From a virus, in the IMG/VR virus record IMGVR_UViG_3300048597_000654, positions 1-48,755 of that record: a stretch of 48,755 nt of DNA; one strand, given 5' to 3'. Shown one piece after another: positions 23,683-30,923 of the stretch. Position 1 is the first letter of the stretch. The number at the start of each line of letters is the position of its first letter. The notes under the pieces were generated by a model. That model saw nothing but the letters and a program-made list of their open reading frames with translations, had not been told where the DNA came from and searched no databases. The position numbers were made by a program, and so were the translations under genes.

Positions 23683-25645
23683 GCCGTCTTGTTCTTGGAC
23701 GGGGTGGCATTCTGCTTGTTTTCTTATTTTGTGCTGGCTTCTCCGGTTCTGCTTGCCGCTCCTTTTCAGTTTCTAACGGTTCCGGTGTTTCAATTTGGTC
23801 ATTTTCCACAGGTTCAGACTCCACATCGATAGTAATAACAGGTGCAAGCCGCCTTTCGAGTCGATACCATGCAGGCTCTACCATTTTTAAAGCCGCATAC
23901 GCATACACTCTGCAATCAAGCGCCTCATTCCGTTTGTTGTCCCTGACGTTATGCCATTCTTTGACCGCAAAGCCTTTTTTGTAGACTGTTAGGAGTTTTT
24001 CAGCGGTTAACTGCTTAAAATACTCTTCATCGTTATAAATACGCCCCGTTTCATCGGGTGAGCTGTTGAAATGGCAATACCCAGGCCCTTGTTCTTTCAT
24101 AACCAAGCGGCTGTAAATAATCGTTTTAGCCTCATCCACGCCAACGGTAAAAAGCTTGACCGGGCGTTTATGACGTGCGCCGGGTTTGGCCTCCATTGGC
24201 GCTTTTATAATGGGATGTGGGCCACCTTTACCTTTGATGGCATAGACGCGTTGGCCTGTTTTCCCCCGGCAGTAGTTGTAAACGGCATCCGTGTTTGAAC
24301 CGCCTGAATCTATGCAAGTCGCCTGAATCATCAATTTATGGCCGTGCTGGTGGCTCCATGACTTAAAGCGCAGATCGTCCAGGGCTTCCCAAACATCGGA
24401 CTGATTTGGATCGCCCCACAGCGTTTTATAGGCAATTGACCAACTTTGTTCGCCGATGCCCCACCCCACCACTTCCACTTCCAACCGATCACGCTGAACG
24501 TCCACACCGGCCGTCAAGATTAACGCTCGTCCTGGCACTTCTGCTGGATAAGATTCACGACGCTCTAATAGCTCATTAGGCTCTACCGTTTCGCCCGGCT
24601 CTGACCAAACCTCACCCAATACGGTGTTAACAAACACCTTGTATTGGAGCGGGTCATTTTTTACATCTTCATATTCTTTGGCCAGCTTGCCCCATGCGGC
24701 ATTCGGAAATAGCGAATACGCCGCCCAGATGTGAAAACTGGCATGGCGGGTGATTGGATTGAAAGGAGCATGAGCCCTAAACTCTCTATTTTCCAGCATC
24801 CACCGCTTATGGATCTCATCAATAAGCACGCCACAGTGGATACATGCAAATTTCGCAAGCTCGGGCTGTCCCTCTGGCCAGCGCAGGTTTTCAAATTTTA
24901 AAATCTGTTTTTCTTTGCAGTCAGGACAGGGCACATAACAAAACCGCTGGTCCCCCGCAAGGAATGACTTATGGATACGGGAGGTTTCCTCCTCCAAGGG
25001 AGTGCTTCCCTCTAAAATTTTCCGGTTAAAAAACGTTTCAGCCCGCTTGATGCCCAATTTGATTTGGTCGCCATCTTTACCGGCCCCAGTGGTTGGATAA
25101 CCGTCGATTTCGTCAAAAATGACAATTCGGACAGTGATCCGGCGGAAACCACGGGGGCTATTTGCCCCAATAAGGTACAGCTTTCCGCCTGGAAAAGACT
25201 TTACGCCAATGGTTTGCCCGCTGTTTTTAGCTTTTGTGTCGCCAAAAATATCGAATAAAACCGGGGTGTCCCGGATCATCGGCTCAATTTCATCCTTGGA
25301 GTAGCCCTCAGCATCTTCAATTGTGGGCTGAACGACAAGGATCGGGCTCGGATCATGGTGGATGTAGTAAGCAATGGCATGATCGACAATCTTGGTATAG
25401 CCTACCCGTGCCGATTTTTTGACCGTTACCCGCTCAATAGAAGGGTCGGTAATGGCATCCATGATGTCTATTTGGTAAGGGATATTGTGCCATTTTCCGG
25501 GCTCTGCACTATTTTCAGGTGAGAGATAGGCGTATTCCTCTGCCCACTCTGAAAGTTTTAGCTCCCTGGGCGGTTCTAATATCTTGAAAGCGGCATCGGC
25601 AAGCGCTTTAAGTCTCGGGTGGCCGATAAGATTCAACACTGACAT
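23657..25645 (-). CDS. Terminase large subunit, lambda gpA family
   Basis: A 662-residue packaging ATPase-nuclease. The Walker A-like motif is KSARVGYTK (77-85), the exact lambda gpA type; Walker B is VIFDEIDGYP (175-184). A zinc-type CPDC...CIHC pair lies at about 240-275, and the nuclease segment 'TAGVDVQRDRLEVEVVGWG' at about 385-403 gives the catalytic aspartates. The C-terminal end is basic. It acts with the Nu1-like small subunit, whose gene overlaps by 38 bases. The gpA family usually cuts at cos sites, which predicts cohesive ends for this phage. Confidence 0.96.
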   Translation of the reverse strand: MSVLNLIGHPRLKALADAAFKILEPPRELKLSEWAEEYAYLSPENSAEPGKWHNIPYQIDIMDAITDPSIERVTVKKSARVGYTKIVDHAIAYYIHHDPSPILVVQPTIEDAEGYSKDEIEPMIRDTPVLFDIFGDTKAKNSGQTIGVKSFPGGKLYLIGANSPRGFRRITVRIVIFDEIDGYPTTGAGKDGDQIKLGIKRAETFFNRKILEGSTPLEEETSRIHKSFLAGDQRFCYVPCPDCKEKQILKFENLRWPEGQPELAKFACIHCGVLIDEIHKRWMLENREFRAHAPFNPITRHASFHIWAAYSLFPNAAWGKLAKEYEDVKNDPLQYKVFVNTVLGEVWSEPGETVEPNELLERRESYPAEVPGRALILTAGVDVQRDRLEVEVVGWGIGEQSWSIAYKTLWGDPNQSDVWEALDDLRFKSWSHQHGHKLMIQATCIDSGGSNTDAVYNYCRGKTGQRVYAIKGKGGPHPIIKAPMEAKPGARHKRPVKLFTVGVDEAKTIIYSRLVMKEQGPGYCHFNSSPDETGRIYNDEEYFKQLTAEKLLTVYKKGFAVKEWHNVRDNKRNEALDCRVYAYAALKMVEPAWYRLERRLAPVITIDVESEPVENDQIETPEPLETEKERQAEPEKPAQNKKTSRMPPRPRTRRRGGFVNRW

Positions 25646-26138
25646 CTGTTTCTGATAGCTCTTTCAGCATTGGCCGGATAAACTTCATCACGACTTGGAA
25701 ACCCTCATCAGGGGTTTGCACACCGACAGCCAGCGGGCCTATTTTGCTCGGTAAATTCATCATCTGGGCTTTGACCTCACCCATGATCTTGTTCCACGCT
25801 GTGGCGACCTCGTGCGCCGCAATGTACTCACCCTGGGTGATTTTATAATCAAGCTCAGCTTTATCGGCTTGGGCGGCTGTCAATCTCGTTTTTTCGGCCT
25901 GGTAGTTTGTTTTGTCCTCTTCCTCCCCGGTTGTGCCAGCGTCTAGGTAGGAAATGTAAGCTTGCAAACAGGCCACAAATGGATATTGTCCACGCCCGCT
26001 TTTGGGAATGATGCCCCGCTCAGCCATTTTTGAAATGTAAGAGTCTGAAACACCGAACAAATAAGCCAGCGTCGAACCACCCACCATAGCGGGCAGCGTT
26101 TCAATTTCCGATGTGGCTTTTTGTGTTTTATCGCTCAT
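25608..26138 (-). CDS. Terminase small subunit, Nu1-like
   Basis: A 176-residue protein. Residues 15-60 form a winged-helix DNA-binding part of the Nu1 family ('GGSTLAYLFGVSDSYISKMAERGIIPKSGRGQYP' region), followed by 'ACLQAYISYLDAG' and a long helix of the kind 'KTRLTAAQADKAELDYKITQGEYI'. The C-terminal part binds the large subunit in the family. It initiates packaging by recognising cos. A 75-base gap with inverted repeats precedes it. Confidence 0.9.
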   Translation of the reverse strand: MSDKTQKATSEIETLPAMVGGSTLAYLFGVSDSYISKMAERGIIPKSGRGQYPFVACLQAYISYLDAGTTGEEEDKTNYQAEKTRLTAAQADKAELDYKITQGEYIAAHEVATAWNKIMGEVKAQMMNLPSKIGPLAVGVQTPDEGFQVVMKFIRPMLKELSETDVSVESYRPPET

Positions 26139-26213
26139 TTTGACTTGACAATTTCAATTTTTTTTATGTCTAAACGGTTTCCGGGGGTGATGCTCCTCCG
26201 CATGCGGCCCCCC

Positions 26214-26882
26214 TCAGGGAGTACCTACGCCTTTCAGAAAAGAAAGCTTGACCTCAGGGTTTGAGGGGGTGATTAGCACGGCCTCGGGTGCGTCGTACAG
26301 TGTTTCAGGGGTGTGCACACATGCCTCTAGCTTCTGCGGGTATTTGCTGTTGACCTCTCGCAATGCCCGTGCGTGTGCAGGGTTGAACTCAAGCCCTTGC
26401 CATCGGTACCAAATGCGCTTGGCCTCGATGATGCTCAATGCCTCAGACTCAGAGCAGAACACCTTGTCAGGGTGCAGCTCTGGCGGGTCGTGTATCTTAT
26501 CGGCAACACCAGACTTAAAGCGCCAGCTTGCCAGCTTCAGCAGCTTGGCCACAGCGTAGGGTGTGCGGTTATTCCTCAGTCTTAATAATGTCTGTAGGCG
26601 AATGGCCTGCATCTCAGGGGTCAAGTCAACACGACGCTGGGCGATCCATTTACGCTTGGATAGATACTCTACAGCGTCCACAGCCCCATACACAAAGGCC
26701 ATCTTGCGCCAACTGAAACAAGCGCCTGTGGTCAGGATGGTGGGCTTGCCATCCAGTATCCAGAATGAGCAGACGTGTGACCATTCAAAGTCGCCTTGTG
26801 CGTTCTGGATCAATGCGCTCATAAGGTTTCTGTCAGATACCCAGATTTGATCACCGTGCTGTAAATCCTCAATCGTCAGCAT
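26214..26882 (-). CDS. Permuted papain-like (NlpC/P60-type, YiiX-like) amidase, likely lysis enzyme
   Basis: A 222-residue protein with the order of active-site parts seen in permuted papain-like amidases: 'QHGDQIWVSD' (8-17), then His36 in 'EWSHVCSFW', and the cysteine late, Cys143 in 'VFCSESEA'. Relatives cleave amide bonds in peptidoglycan or lipids. The start overlaps the stop of the M15 peptidase gene by one base, so the two enzymes form a pair just before the terminase genes. It has no signal peptide or membrane segment, so export would depend on a holin. It could also be a virion enzyme. Confidence 0.65.
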   Translation of the reverse strand: MLTIEDLQHGDQIWVSDRNLMSALIQNAQGDFEWSHVCSFWILDGKPTILTTGACFSWRKMAFVYGAVDAVEYLSKRKWIAQRRVDLTPEMQAIRLQTLLRLRNNRTPYAVAKLLKLASWRFKSGVADKIHDPPELHPDKVFCSESEALSIIEAKRIWYRWQGLEFNPAHARALREVNSKYPQKLEACVHTPETLYDAPEAVLITPSNPEVKLSFLKGVGTP

Positions 26883-27454
26883 CAGGCAGCCTTTCCATAT
26901 TTGTGAATGAAAGCGTTGCGCTGTGCCAATGTCAGCACGGGATACTGGCCACCGCCTTTGTTCTCAAAAACAATGTTGGATGGCCTACAGTCAATGTGGC
27001 ACCATTGGCCATTGGTAATTTCCAGGCAGAACTTAACGGTGTCTTTAAGGCCAATCAGGTGGGCCTGAATGTATTGATTGCCTCGCACGCCCTGATAGCC
27101 AGGCACTACGAAATCAGCAGCAAGGCCAAGCATGTGTTGGCTCCTATTTACGCCCCCAGCGGCAGCATTGGCAGCGGGGGAACGATACCAGCTGGTGATG
27201 TGAATAACAAGCGCTCTGCCTGTAAGCTCGCGCAAAAACCGCCGGATAGCCTCAAGCCGTCCAGCGGTTGCCAGTGCGTTTTTGTAGATTTCAATGCGGG
27301 CAGATTTAACATCCAGCAACGTGCGGTTGTGGAAAACCTCAGCCCAGGTAAAATTCTCACTCACTTTAATTTGTTTTAATTTATCTAGTGTGAAGCCAAG
27401 GGAATGGACGATGGAATAAGCAACGGAAGGGGATACGATAGCGGGGGGCGACAT
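26882..27454 (-). CDS. M15-type peptidase endolysin
   Basis: A 190-residue zinc peptidase of the M15 (D-Ala-D-Ala carboxypeptidase) type. The metal-binding pattern is present: His107 in 'SQHMLGLAADF' with Asp114 seven residues on, and His153 in 'WCHIDCR'. 'TSWYRSPAANAAAGG' (88-101) precedes it, as in phage endolysins. It lies just after the Mor/C-like gene and cuts peptidoglycan cross-links for lysis. No signal sequence is seen. Confidence 0.88.
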   Translation of the reverse strand: MSPPAIVSPSVAYSIVHSLGFTLDKLKQIKVSENFTWAEVFHNRTLLDVKSARIEIYKNALATAGRLEAIRRFLRELTGRALVIHITSWYRSPAANAAAGGVNRSQHMLGLAADFVVPGYQGVRGNQYIQAHLIGLKDTVKFCLEITNGQWCHIDCRPSNIVFENKGGGQYPVLTLAQRNAFIHKYGKAA

Positions 27455-27461
27455 TGTAACC

Positions 27462-27935
27462 TCATTTGGGTTTCGGCTTACGTCTTTTCTTTAGAAAAAT
27501 TGTTTTATCAGAGCCTAATAGGCTTAATTGCTTAATGTGGGGCATCTGACCACGCTGGGGGCTGATGATGAGGAACACGGCACGCTCAGTCAGTTTAAAC
27601 ATTGCGGCCAGTTCCTCAACACGGTGCCCGGCATTATAAAGGCGGATTATTGAATCATTTCGATGCTTCCGTTCTAAGTGCCTACAGGTTGGAATTTTCA
27701 GGACTATGCCTCCAAATTCTCTACTGAGCGACCGGGCCAGTTCCAGCCCTAAGATTTCAGCTAAGCGATGCCCGGTATTTATTACTTGAGGGATGTACAG
27801 ATTTTTATCCCCAAAGATGCCGGCGATTCTCAGGGCGTTTTCACGGCCAACAATTTCAGCGACCTGGGCGAGTTCAGGGCTCAAGTCCTGATTGCATTCT
27901 GAGATAGGGAAGGAATAATCATCAGGATTTTTCAC
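27462..27935 (-). CDS. Mor/C-family late transcription activator
   Basis: A 157-residue protein with GTG start (AGGAG ten bases upstream). The second half fits the Mu Mor/C activator family: a helical dimerisation part, then 'LSREFGGIVLKIPTC' (about 85-99, the beta-strand linker) and a helix-turn-helix with 'RNDSIIRLYNAGHRVEELAAMFKLTERAVFLII' pattern. Mu Mor and C activate middle and late promoters. It is the last gene before lysis, packaging, head and tail genes, so it is probably their switch. Its end is strongly basic (KKRRKPKPK). Confidence 0.88.
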   Translation of the reverse strand: MKNPDDYSFPISECNQDLSPELAQVAEIVGRENALRIAGIFGDKNLYIPQVINTGHRLAEILGLELARSLSREFGGIVLKIPTCRHLERKHRNDSIIRLYNAGHRVEELAAMFKLTERAVFLIISPQRGQMPHIKQLSLLGSDKTIFLKKRRKPKPK

Positions 27936-28182
27936 TGGTGGCTGTCTCCTCTAATTGGCGTTTAAACACATCGCGTTCCATTTCGGCTTTTTCAAGCGCT
28001 TGGCGTAGTTGCTCTATTTCCTGTTGCAGTGGCTTGAGTTCATCCTCAAGCTGTTCGTGGAACTGGGTTTCTATAATTTCCAGCGACTGGGCCAGCTTTT
28101 CATTTTCGGCTTTGAGTTCAGGGATTGATTTAAGCGGGAAGGCCTCGCCGTCTATAAATATTGTGATTTTGTCTGTGGTTAT
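27922..28182 (-). CDS. Coiled-coil protein apparently starting at ATA
   Basis: An open frame of 87 codons between the upstream gene's stop and the activator gene has no ATG, GTG or TTG at its 5' end. An ATA (28182-28180) sits where the ATG should be: it shares a base with the upstream stop (TAATA, against TAATG at other junctions of this prophage) and a full AAGGAGG lies nine bases upstream. The product (86 residues) is 'DKITIFIDGEAFPLKSIPEL' followed by a long heptad-type charged helix ending 'FKRQLEETATSEKS'. Codon use and fit between neighbours support a real gene, either started at AUA or with a start lost by one base change. Confidence 0.6.
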   Translation of the reverse strand: MTTDKITIFIDGEAFPLKSIPELKAENEKLAQSLEIIETQFHEQLEDELKPLQQEIEQLRQALEKAEMERDVFKRQLEETATSEKS

Positions 28183-28490
28183 TACCCGCCCTCCTTCGGT
28201 GGTTGGGTTCTTTTTCTGTAATACCTAACCCGGTCGTACAAATAGCCTTGACGCCTACTAATTCCATCTTTGTCGCCGATATTTTCATACCAGTAGCTTT
28301 GCCAGTCGATCGCGGCATCAACAATATCTTTCTGAGACTCCAATGTCTGCCGGGCTTCTGCGAGGGCTTGGAGGACTCTTATGGTCTTTAAATCTGAGGG
28401 ATGCTGCCTGGAAAAGAGTACGTCTACCATGTAGGCTAAATCCGGGCATAGTCGCTTGATGGATTCAGGTGTTATTTCTTGATTTTGCAT
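28182..28490 (-). CDS. Hypothetical phage protein
   Basis: A 102-residue, mostly helical protein: 'PDLAYMVDVLFSRQHPSDLK', then 'VLQALAEARQTLESQKDIVDAAIDWQSYWYENIG' pattern and a basic C-terminus 'RRQGYLYDRVRYYRKR'. It is in a row of coupled small genes. It overlaps the upstream 56-residue gene by 19 bases. No family is recognised. Confidence 0.75.
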   Translation of the reverse strand: MQNQEITPESIKRLCPDLAYMVDVLFSRQHPSDLKTIRVLQALAEARQTLESQKDIVDAAIDWQSYWYENIGDKDGISRRQGYLYDRVRYYRKRTQPPKEGG

Positions 28491-28642
28491 TGTTTCTCAA
28501 CCTCTCTCTTTATGATTCGTTTGGCTGCCGCTTTTGCTTCTTGGCAATCACATGGTCGTGGCCTGGTATTAAATTCAGTGGTGGAAAGCCACAAATAGTA
28601 TTTCGCCAGAGTGAGGCAGTCACTTCGTTGTGTTTCGCGCAT
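28472..28642 (-). CDS. Small hypothetical protein (56 residues)
   Basis: ATG at 28642, preceded by AGGGGG, opens a frame to TAA at 28474-28472 that exactly bridges the otherwise empty stretch between the Cys-rich gene and the 102-residue gene. The product begins 'MRETQRSDCLTLAKYYLWLS' and has a lysine/alanine-rich helical end. It overlaps the neighbour on each side (23 and 19 bases). No family is recognised. Confidence 0.5.
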   Translation of the reverse strand: MRETQRSDCLTLAKYYLWLSTTEFNTRPRPCDCQEAKAAAKRIIKREVEKQCKIKK

Positions 28643-28901
28643 TGTGCCTGCCCCCTGTTTTTCTGCCTATCGGCTCATAACTTATATACCGAGTGTTGTT
28701 GCAGCGCTTGCAGTGGCCTTTGAATGGCGTATGGCAAATGCAAGAACAATCCCCAATTGCTTCCTCTGGTTCATAATCACAGAATTGACAATCGCATTCG
28801 TGGACTGGGCCACCAGGCTCATAATCACAATTGCCGTCACACTCGCAATTCGGATCACGCCAACACCAGTGGCAGCGCACTTTAATCAAACTTGCTTCCA
28901 C
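28620..28901 (-). CDS. Cysteine-rich small protein, possible zinc-binding
   Basis: A 93-residue protein with about 15 cysteines arranged in close pairs: 'CHWC', 'CECDGNC', 'CDCQFC', 'CSCICH' and 'CKRC'. The spacing suggests two or three zinc sites and a tightly packed small fold. The GTG start forms a TAGTG overlap with the upstream gene. No known family fits clearly; nucleic acid or protein binding in the early phase is possible. Positive charge is concentrated at the C-terminus. Confidence 0.65.
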   Translation of the reverse strand: MEASLIKVRCHWCWRDPNCECDGNCDYEPGGPVHECDCQFCDYEPEEAIGDCSCICHTPFKGHCKRCNNTRYISYEPIGRKTGGRHNARNTTK

Positions 28902-29212
28902 TATTGGCCTGCTTTCTCAATGCTCAACTGACCTTGTTCCTCAGTTCTGTTCAGGTGATCATAAAGCCTATGCAACATAGCTCCCGTTTGTGCAAGTTCG
29001 CATATAACTGCCTCTTTTGGGCCTCTACCCCATTGGTATTCGCACAAAGCCTTTGAAAGCTCGCCAAACTCCTCTGCAAGAATCAAGTGGGCACTTGAGA
29101 TGCTAACGGGCCATTGTGGAAACTTGCGTATGGCCTTGTTTAATTCATCTGCCACAAGATCATTTAATGGCATCATGTTTATCAGGTCTTGTCTGAACTG
29201 GGCATTGTCCAT
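28901..29212 (-). CDS. MazG-like nucleotide pyrophosphohydrolase fold protein
   Basis: A 103-residue all-helical protein. The segment 'ILAEEFGELSKALCEY' (about 44-59) contains the EExxE-type metal-binding pattern of the MazG/all-alpha NTP-PPase superfamily, followed by a second helix 'EAVICELAQTGAMLHRL' with Glu/Gln at the expected places. Such phage enzymes hydrolyse nucleotide triphosphates or alarmones. It is coupled to its upstream neighbour by TAATG. Its last residues, 'GQLSIEKAGQ', are nearly identical to the end of the aspartic protease, due to a 28-base DNA repeat. Confidence 0.65.
   Translation of the reverse strand: MDNAQFRQDLINMMPLNDLVADELNKAIRKFPQWPVSISSAHLILAEEFGELSKALCEYQWGRGPKEAVICELAQTGAMLHRLYDHLNRTEEQGQLSIEKAGQ
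28908..28935. repeat. 28-base direct repeat, copy 1
   Basis: This stretch, at the 3' end of the MazG-like gene, matches 29548-29575 at 27 of 28 positions. Both copies are in the same orientation and encode the same reading frame, giving the shared C-terminus 'GQLSIEKAG'. Distance between copies is 640 bases. Confidence 0.85.
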
Positions 29213-29541
29213 TAACGCAAATCCTCTTTTTCTTGTTTGACCAAAACAACGGAAACAACCATTTCCTTTATCCAGTCCTCTTCCCTGTCCTCATCGTCTT
29301 GGCATAGAAGTGTTTCACCATCAGGGTTTTTAAGTTCAATAACAAGTCTGTCGTCGTCATCTACTTCTAAATCGCCATAGAGCACCTCAACGGCAGTTTC
29401 AAGTAAATCAAAACCCCGTACATTGCCGCCTACTTCAACTTCAAATATTTTCGAGTAATCCCACTGCATAAGCGTTATGGCGTAAGTGCATTTATGCCAG
29501 TACATGTTGGGATCGTGTTTTTTAATTAAAGTGTTAGTCAT
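29212..29541 (-). CDS. Hypothetical early protein, DUF5406-like
   Basis: A 109-residue acidic protein. The pattern 'YAITLMQWDYSKIFEVEVGGNVRGFDLLETAVE' (about 20-52) recalls the DUF5406 family; this is from memory and moderate in strength. The C-terminal half is acidic ('DDDDRLVIE', 'QDDEDREEDWIKEM'). Both ends are TAATG junctions. The function is not known. Confidence 0.6.
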   Translation of the reverse strand: MTNTLIKKHDPNMYWHKCTYAITLMQWDYSKIFEVEVGGNVRGFDLLETAVEVLYGDLEVDDDDRLVIELKNPDGETLLCQDDEDREEDWIKEMVVSVVLVKQEKEDLR

Positions 29542-29993
29542 TAGTTACCTGCTTTCTCAATACTCAACTGACCTTTGTTAATCCGTAAATCCACCTGTGA
29601 GAGAAACGACATCCCCAGCAAGCCCGCAAGCAAGGGATCATCATCAATCCGTTTCACCACAGCGGCCACATTGTGAACGGTGACTGGTCCCACCTGAATA
29701 GAGGAGAGGGTCACCCGTGGGCAGGCTTGAACACCATTGGCAGTCAGGATGGAAACGCGGGGTGTTTCATCGGATACGATAACGCCAAGCTTGCTGGCCA
29801 GTTCCGGGGTAATGACCGCATACGTGGAGCCGGTATCGATAATAAAAGTGCCAATGGCCTGGCGATTGATAAACGCCGTGGTGATCAAAGTGTCCTTTGG
29901 CGGCAGAGAGTCCTCACAAAAAGCGGCTATCAGAGCGCCACATATCGCCCCTAAAATAAGGCCTGCCAGGCATTGAATCAGAAGTCTTTTCAT
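29541..29993 (-). CDS. Membrane-anchored retropepsin-like aspartic protease
   Basis: A 150-residue protein. Residues 4-25 are a single hydrophobic span preceded by basic residues (signal anchor). The rest matches the clan AA, retropepsin-like bacterial proteases: catalytic 'FIIDTGSTYAVI' (Asp53-Thr-Gly-Ser) and the matching 'LAGLLGMSFLSQVDL' (about 122-136), with 'INKGQLSIE' as the closing strand. Retropepsins act as homodimers, so the fold should dimerise in the periplasm or at the inner membrane face. Host copies occur in Proteobacteria; one inside a phage early operon is unusual. Its target is unknown. Confidence 0.82.
   Translation of the reverse strand: MKRLLIQCLAGLILGAICGALIAAFCEDSLPPKDTLITTAFINRQAIGTFIIDTGSTYAVITPELASKLGVIVSDETPRVSILTANGVQACPRVTLSSIQVGPVTVHNVAAVVKRIDDDPLLAGLLGMSFLSQVDLRINKGQLSIEKAGN
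29548..29575. repeat. 28-base direct repeat, copy 2
   Basis: Second copy of the repeat at 28908-28935, here at the 3' end of the aspartic protease gene (one mismatch). It includes the end of the coding frame, and gives 'GQLSIEKAGN'. Confidence 0.85.
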
Positions 29994-29999
29994 AATGTA

Positions 30000-30581
30000 T
30001 TACCCTTTCTGGAAAATCATTTGAGGCATTTTTTGAGGCCTGTAACTTTTACGGATCATTGTTTTGAGCTTGCTGGCATCGGCCACTTCCAAATGCTCTA
30101 CTTTGGAATCAGAGGCATCATAGGCAGCCACCTTCAATACGCCGGCTTTTTTCATTCGGTTCATCTGGCTCCAAATGTGGTTACTATTCCAATCAGCCCA
30201 GCCCATATAGCAGGATTGGTTCAAGTATTTAACAATGCCGCTAGTGCAGGGTTTTTCCAGCGAAGGCAACGCCCGAACAATCTCAGCACGCAACGCCGCG
30301 CCTTCCTCTTCAGACATTCTATAATCCAAGGGGCGGCGTTTATCTTCCGGGATTTCTTTAACAGGAATAGGCTCTATTTTTGGGATAGGCTTTATTCCTA
30401 CTGATAGGAGGCGTTGGTTTGATTCGGGTTGGTGGCATTTAAGTTCATCCGTTTTATCTTTGTGCCGCCCGTAAATCTTATAGATGGGGCAGTTCTGGCA
30501 ATCCGCTCCAGTATCCCGGCACCGAAGCCCTTCCTCTGTCCAGTAGGATTGTCGCAATGTGGTGGTGATATTACTGAACAC
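30000..30581 (-). CDS. Hypothetical protein with cysteine motif and possible winged helix
   Basis: The start chosen is GTG at 30581 (193 residues), preceded by AAGGAG at seven bases; longer versions have no ribosome site. Near the N-terminus is 'CRDTGADCQNCPIYKIYG', a possible metal site. The region of about residues 95-170 ('SEEEGAALRAEIVRALPSLE', 'SNHIWSQMNRMKKAGVLKVA') looks like a winged helix-turn-helix. It overlaps the DUF6378-like gene by 11 bases. Function unknown; a DNA-binding regulator is possible. Confidence 0.65.
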   Translation of the reverse strand: MFSNITTTLRQSYWTEEGLRCRDTGADCQNCPIYKIYGRHKDKTDELKCHQPESNQRLLSVGIKPIPKIEPIPVKEIPEDKRRPLDYRMSEEEGAALRAEIVRALPSLEKPCTSGIVKYLNQSCYMGWADWNSNHIWSQMNRMKKAGVLKVAAYDASDSKVEHLEVADASKLKTMIRKSYRPQKMPQMIFQKG

Positions 30582-30909
30582 GACTACTCTCCTTTGAGGC
30601 AGAGGCGGCACATTCTCCAGCAATAGCCGCATAGGCAGCCAGGTCAATGTAACTGTCCATATGGTTTGGGTTGGTTGCGATTCGGCTGATTTTCACAAAA
30701 GCCATAATGGCAGCAGCGTCTACAGCAGTAACGCCAATGCCGCCCAGATATGTATCAATCATTCTGGCAAGCAACTCCATCCCATTCACTGGGCAACCAT
30801 AGGCCTTATTTCGATCGCCTTCTGTTAGTGCTTTGGCTTGGTCAAGGATGGTTCCTCTCACTGTGATGTGGGTTGGATCCGGGGACTGGATGACATTATC
30901 TTGATTCAT
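30571..30909 (-). CDS. DUF6378-like phage protein
   Basis: A 112-residue protein matching, from memory, the DUF6378 phage family: 'RGTILDQAKALTEGDRNKAYG' pattern (about 18-38), 'DAAAIMAFVKISRIATNPNH' and 'DSYIDLAAYAAIAGECA'. The family is widespread in phage early regions next to DNA metabolism genes; its role is not established. It lies between the methyltransferase gene and the cysteine-motif gene. Confidence 0.72.
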   Translation of the reverse strand: MNQDNVIQSPDPTHITVRGTILDQAKALTEGDRNKAYGCPVNGMELLARMIDTYLGGIGVTAVDAAAIMAFVKISRIATNPNHMDSYIDLAAYAAIAGECAASASKESSRVQ

Positions 30910-30923
30910 GGTTTCCTCGCTTT

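Noticed and set aside
26903-27379. 158-codon plus-strand frame opposite the M15 peptidase
   Set aside because: The minus strand codes for a peptidase with all its metal ligands; the plus frame has no recognisable features.
27938-28228. 96-codon serine-rich plus-strand frame
   Set aside because: It is the reverse of the coiled-coil gene; Ser/Ile/Phe-rich composition is the usual antisense of Glu/Lys-rich helices.
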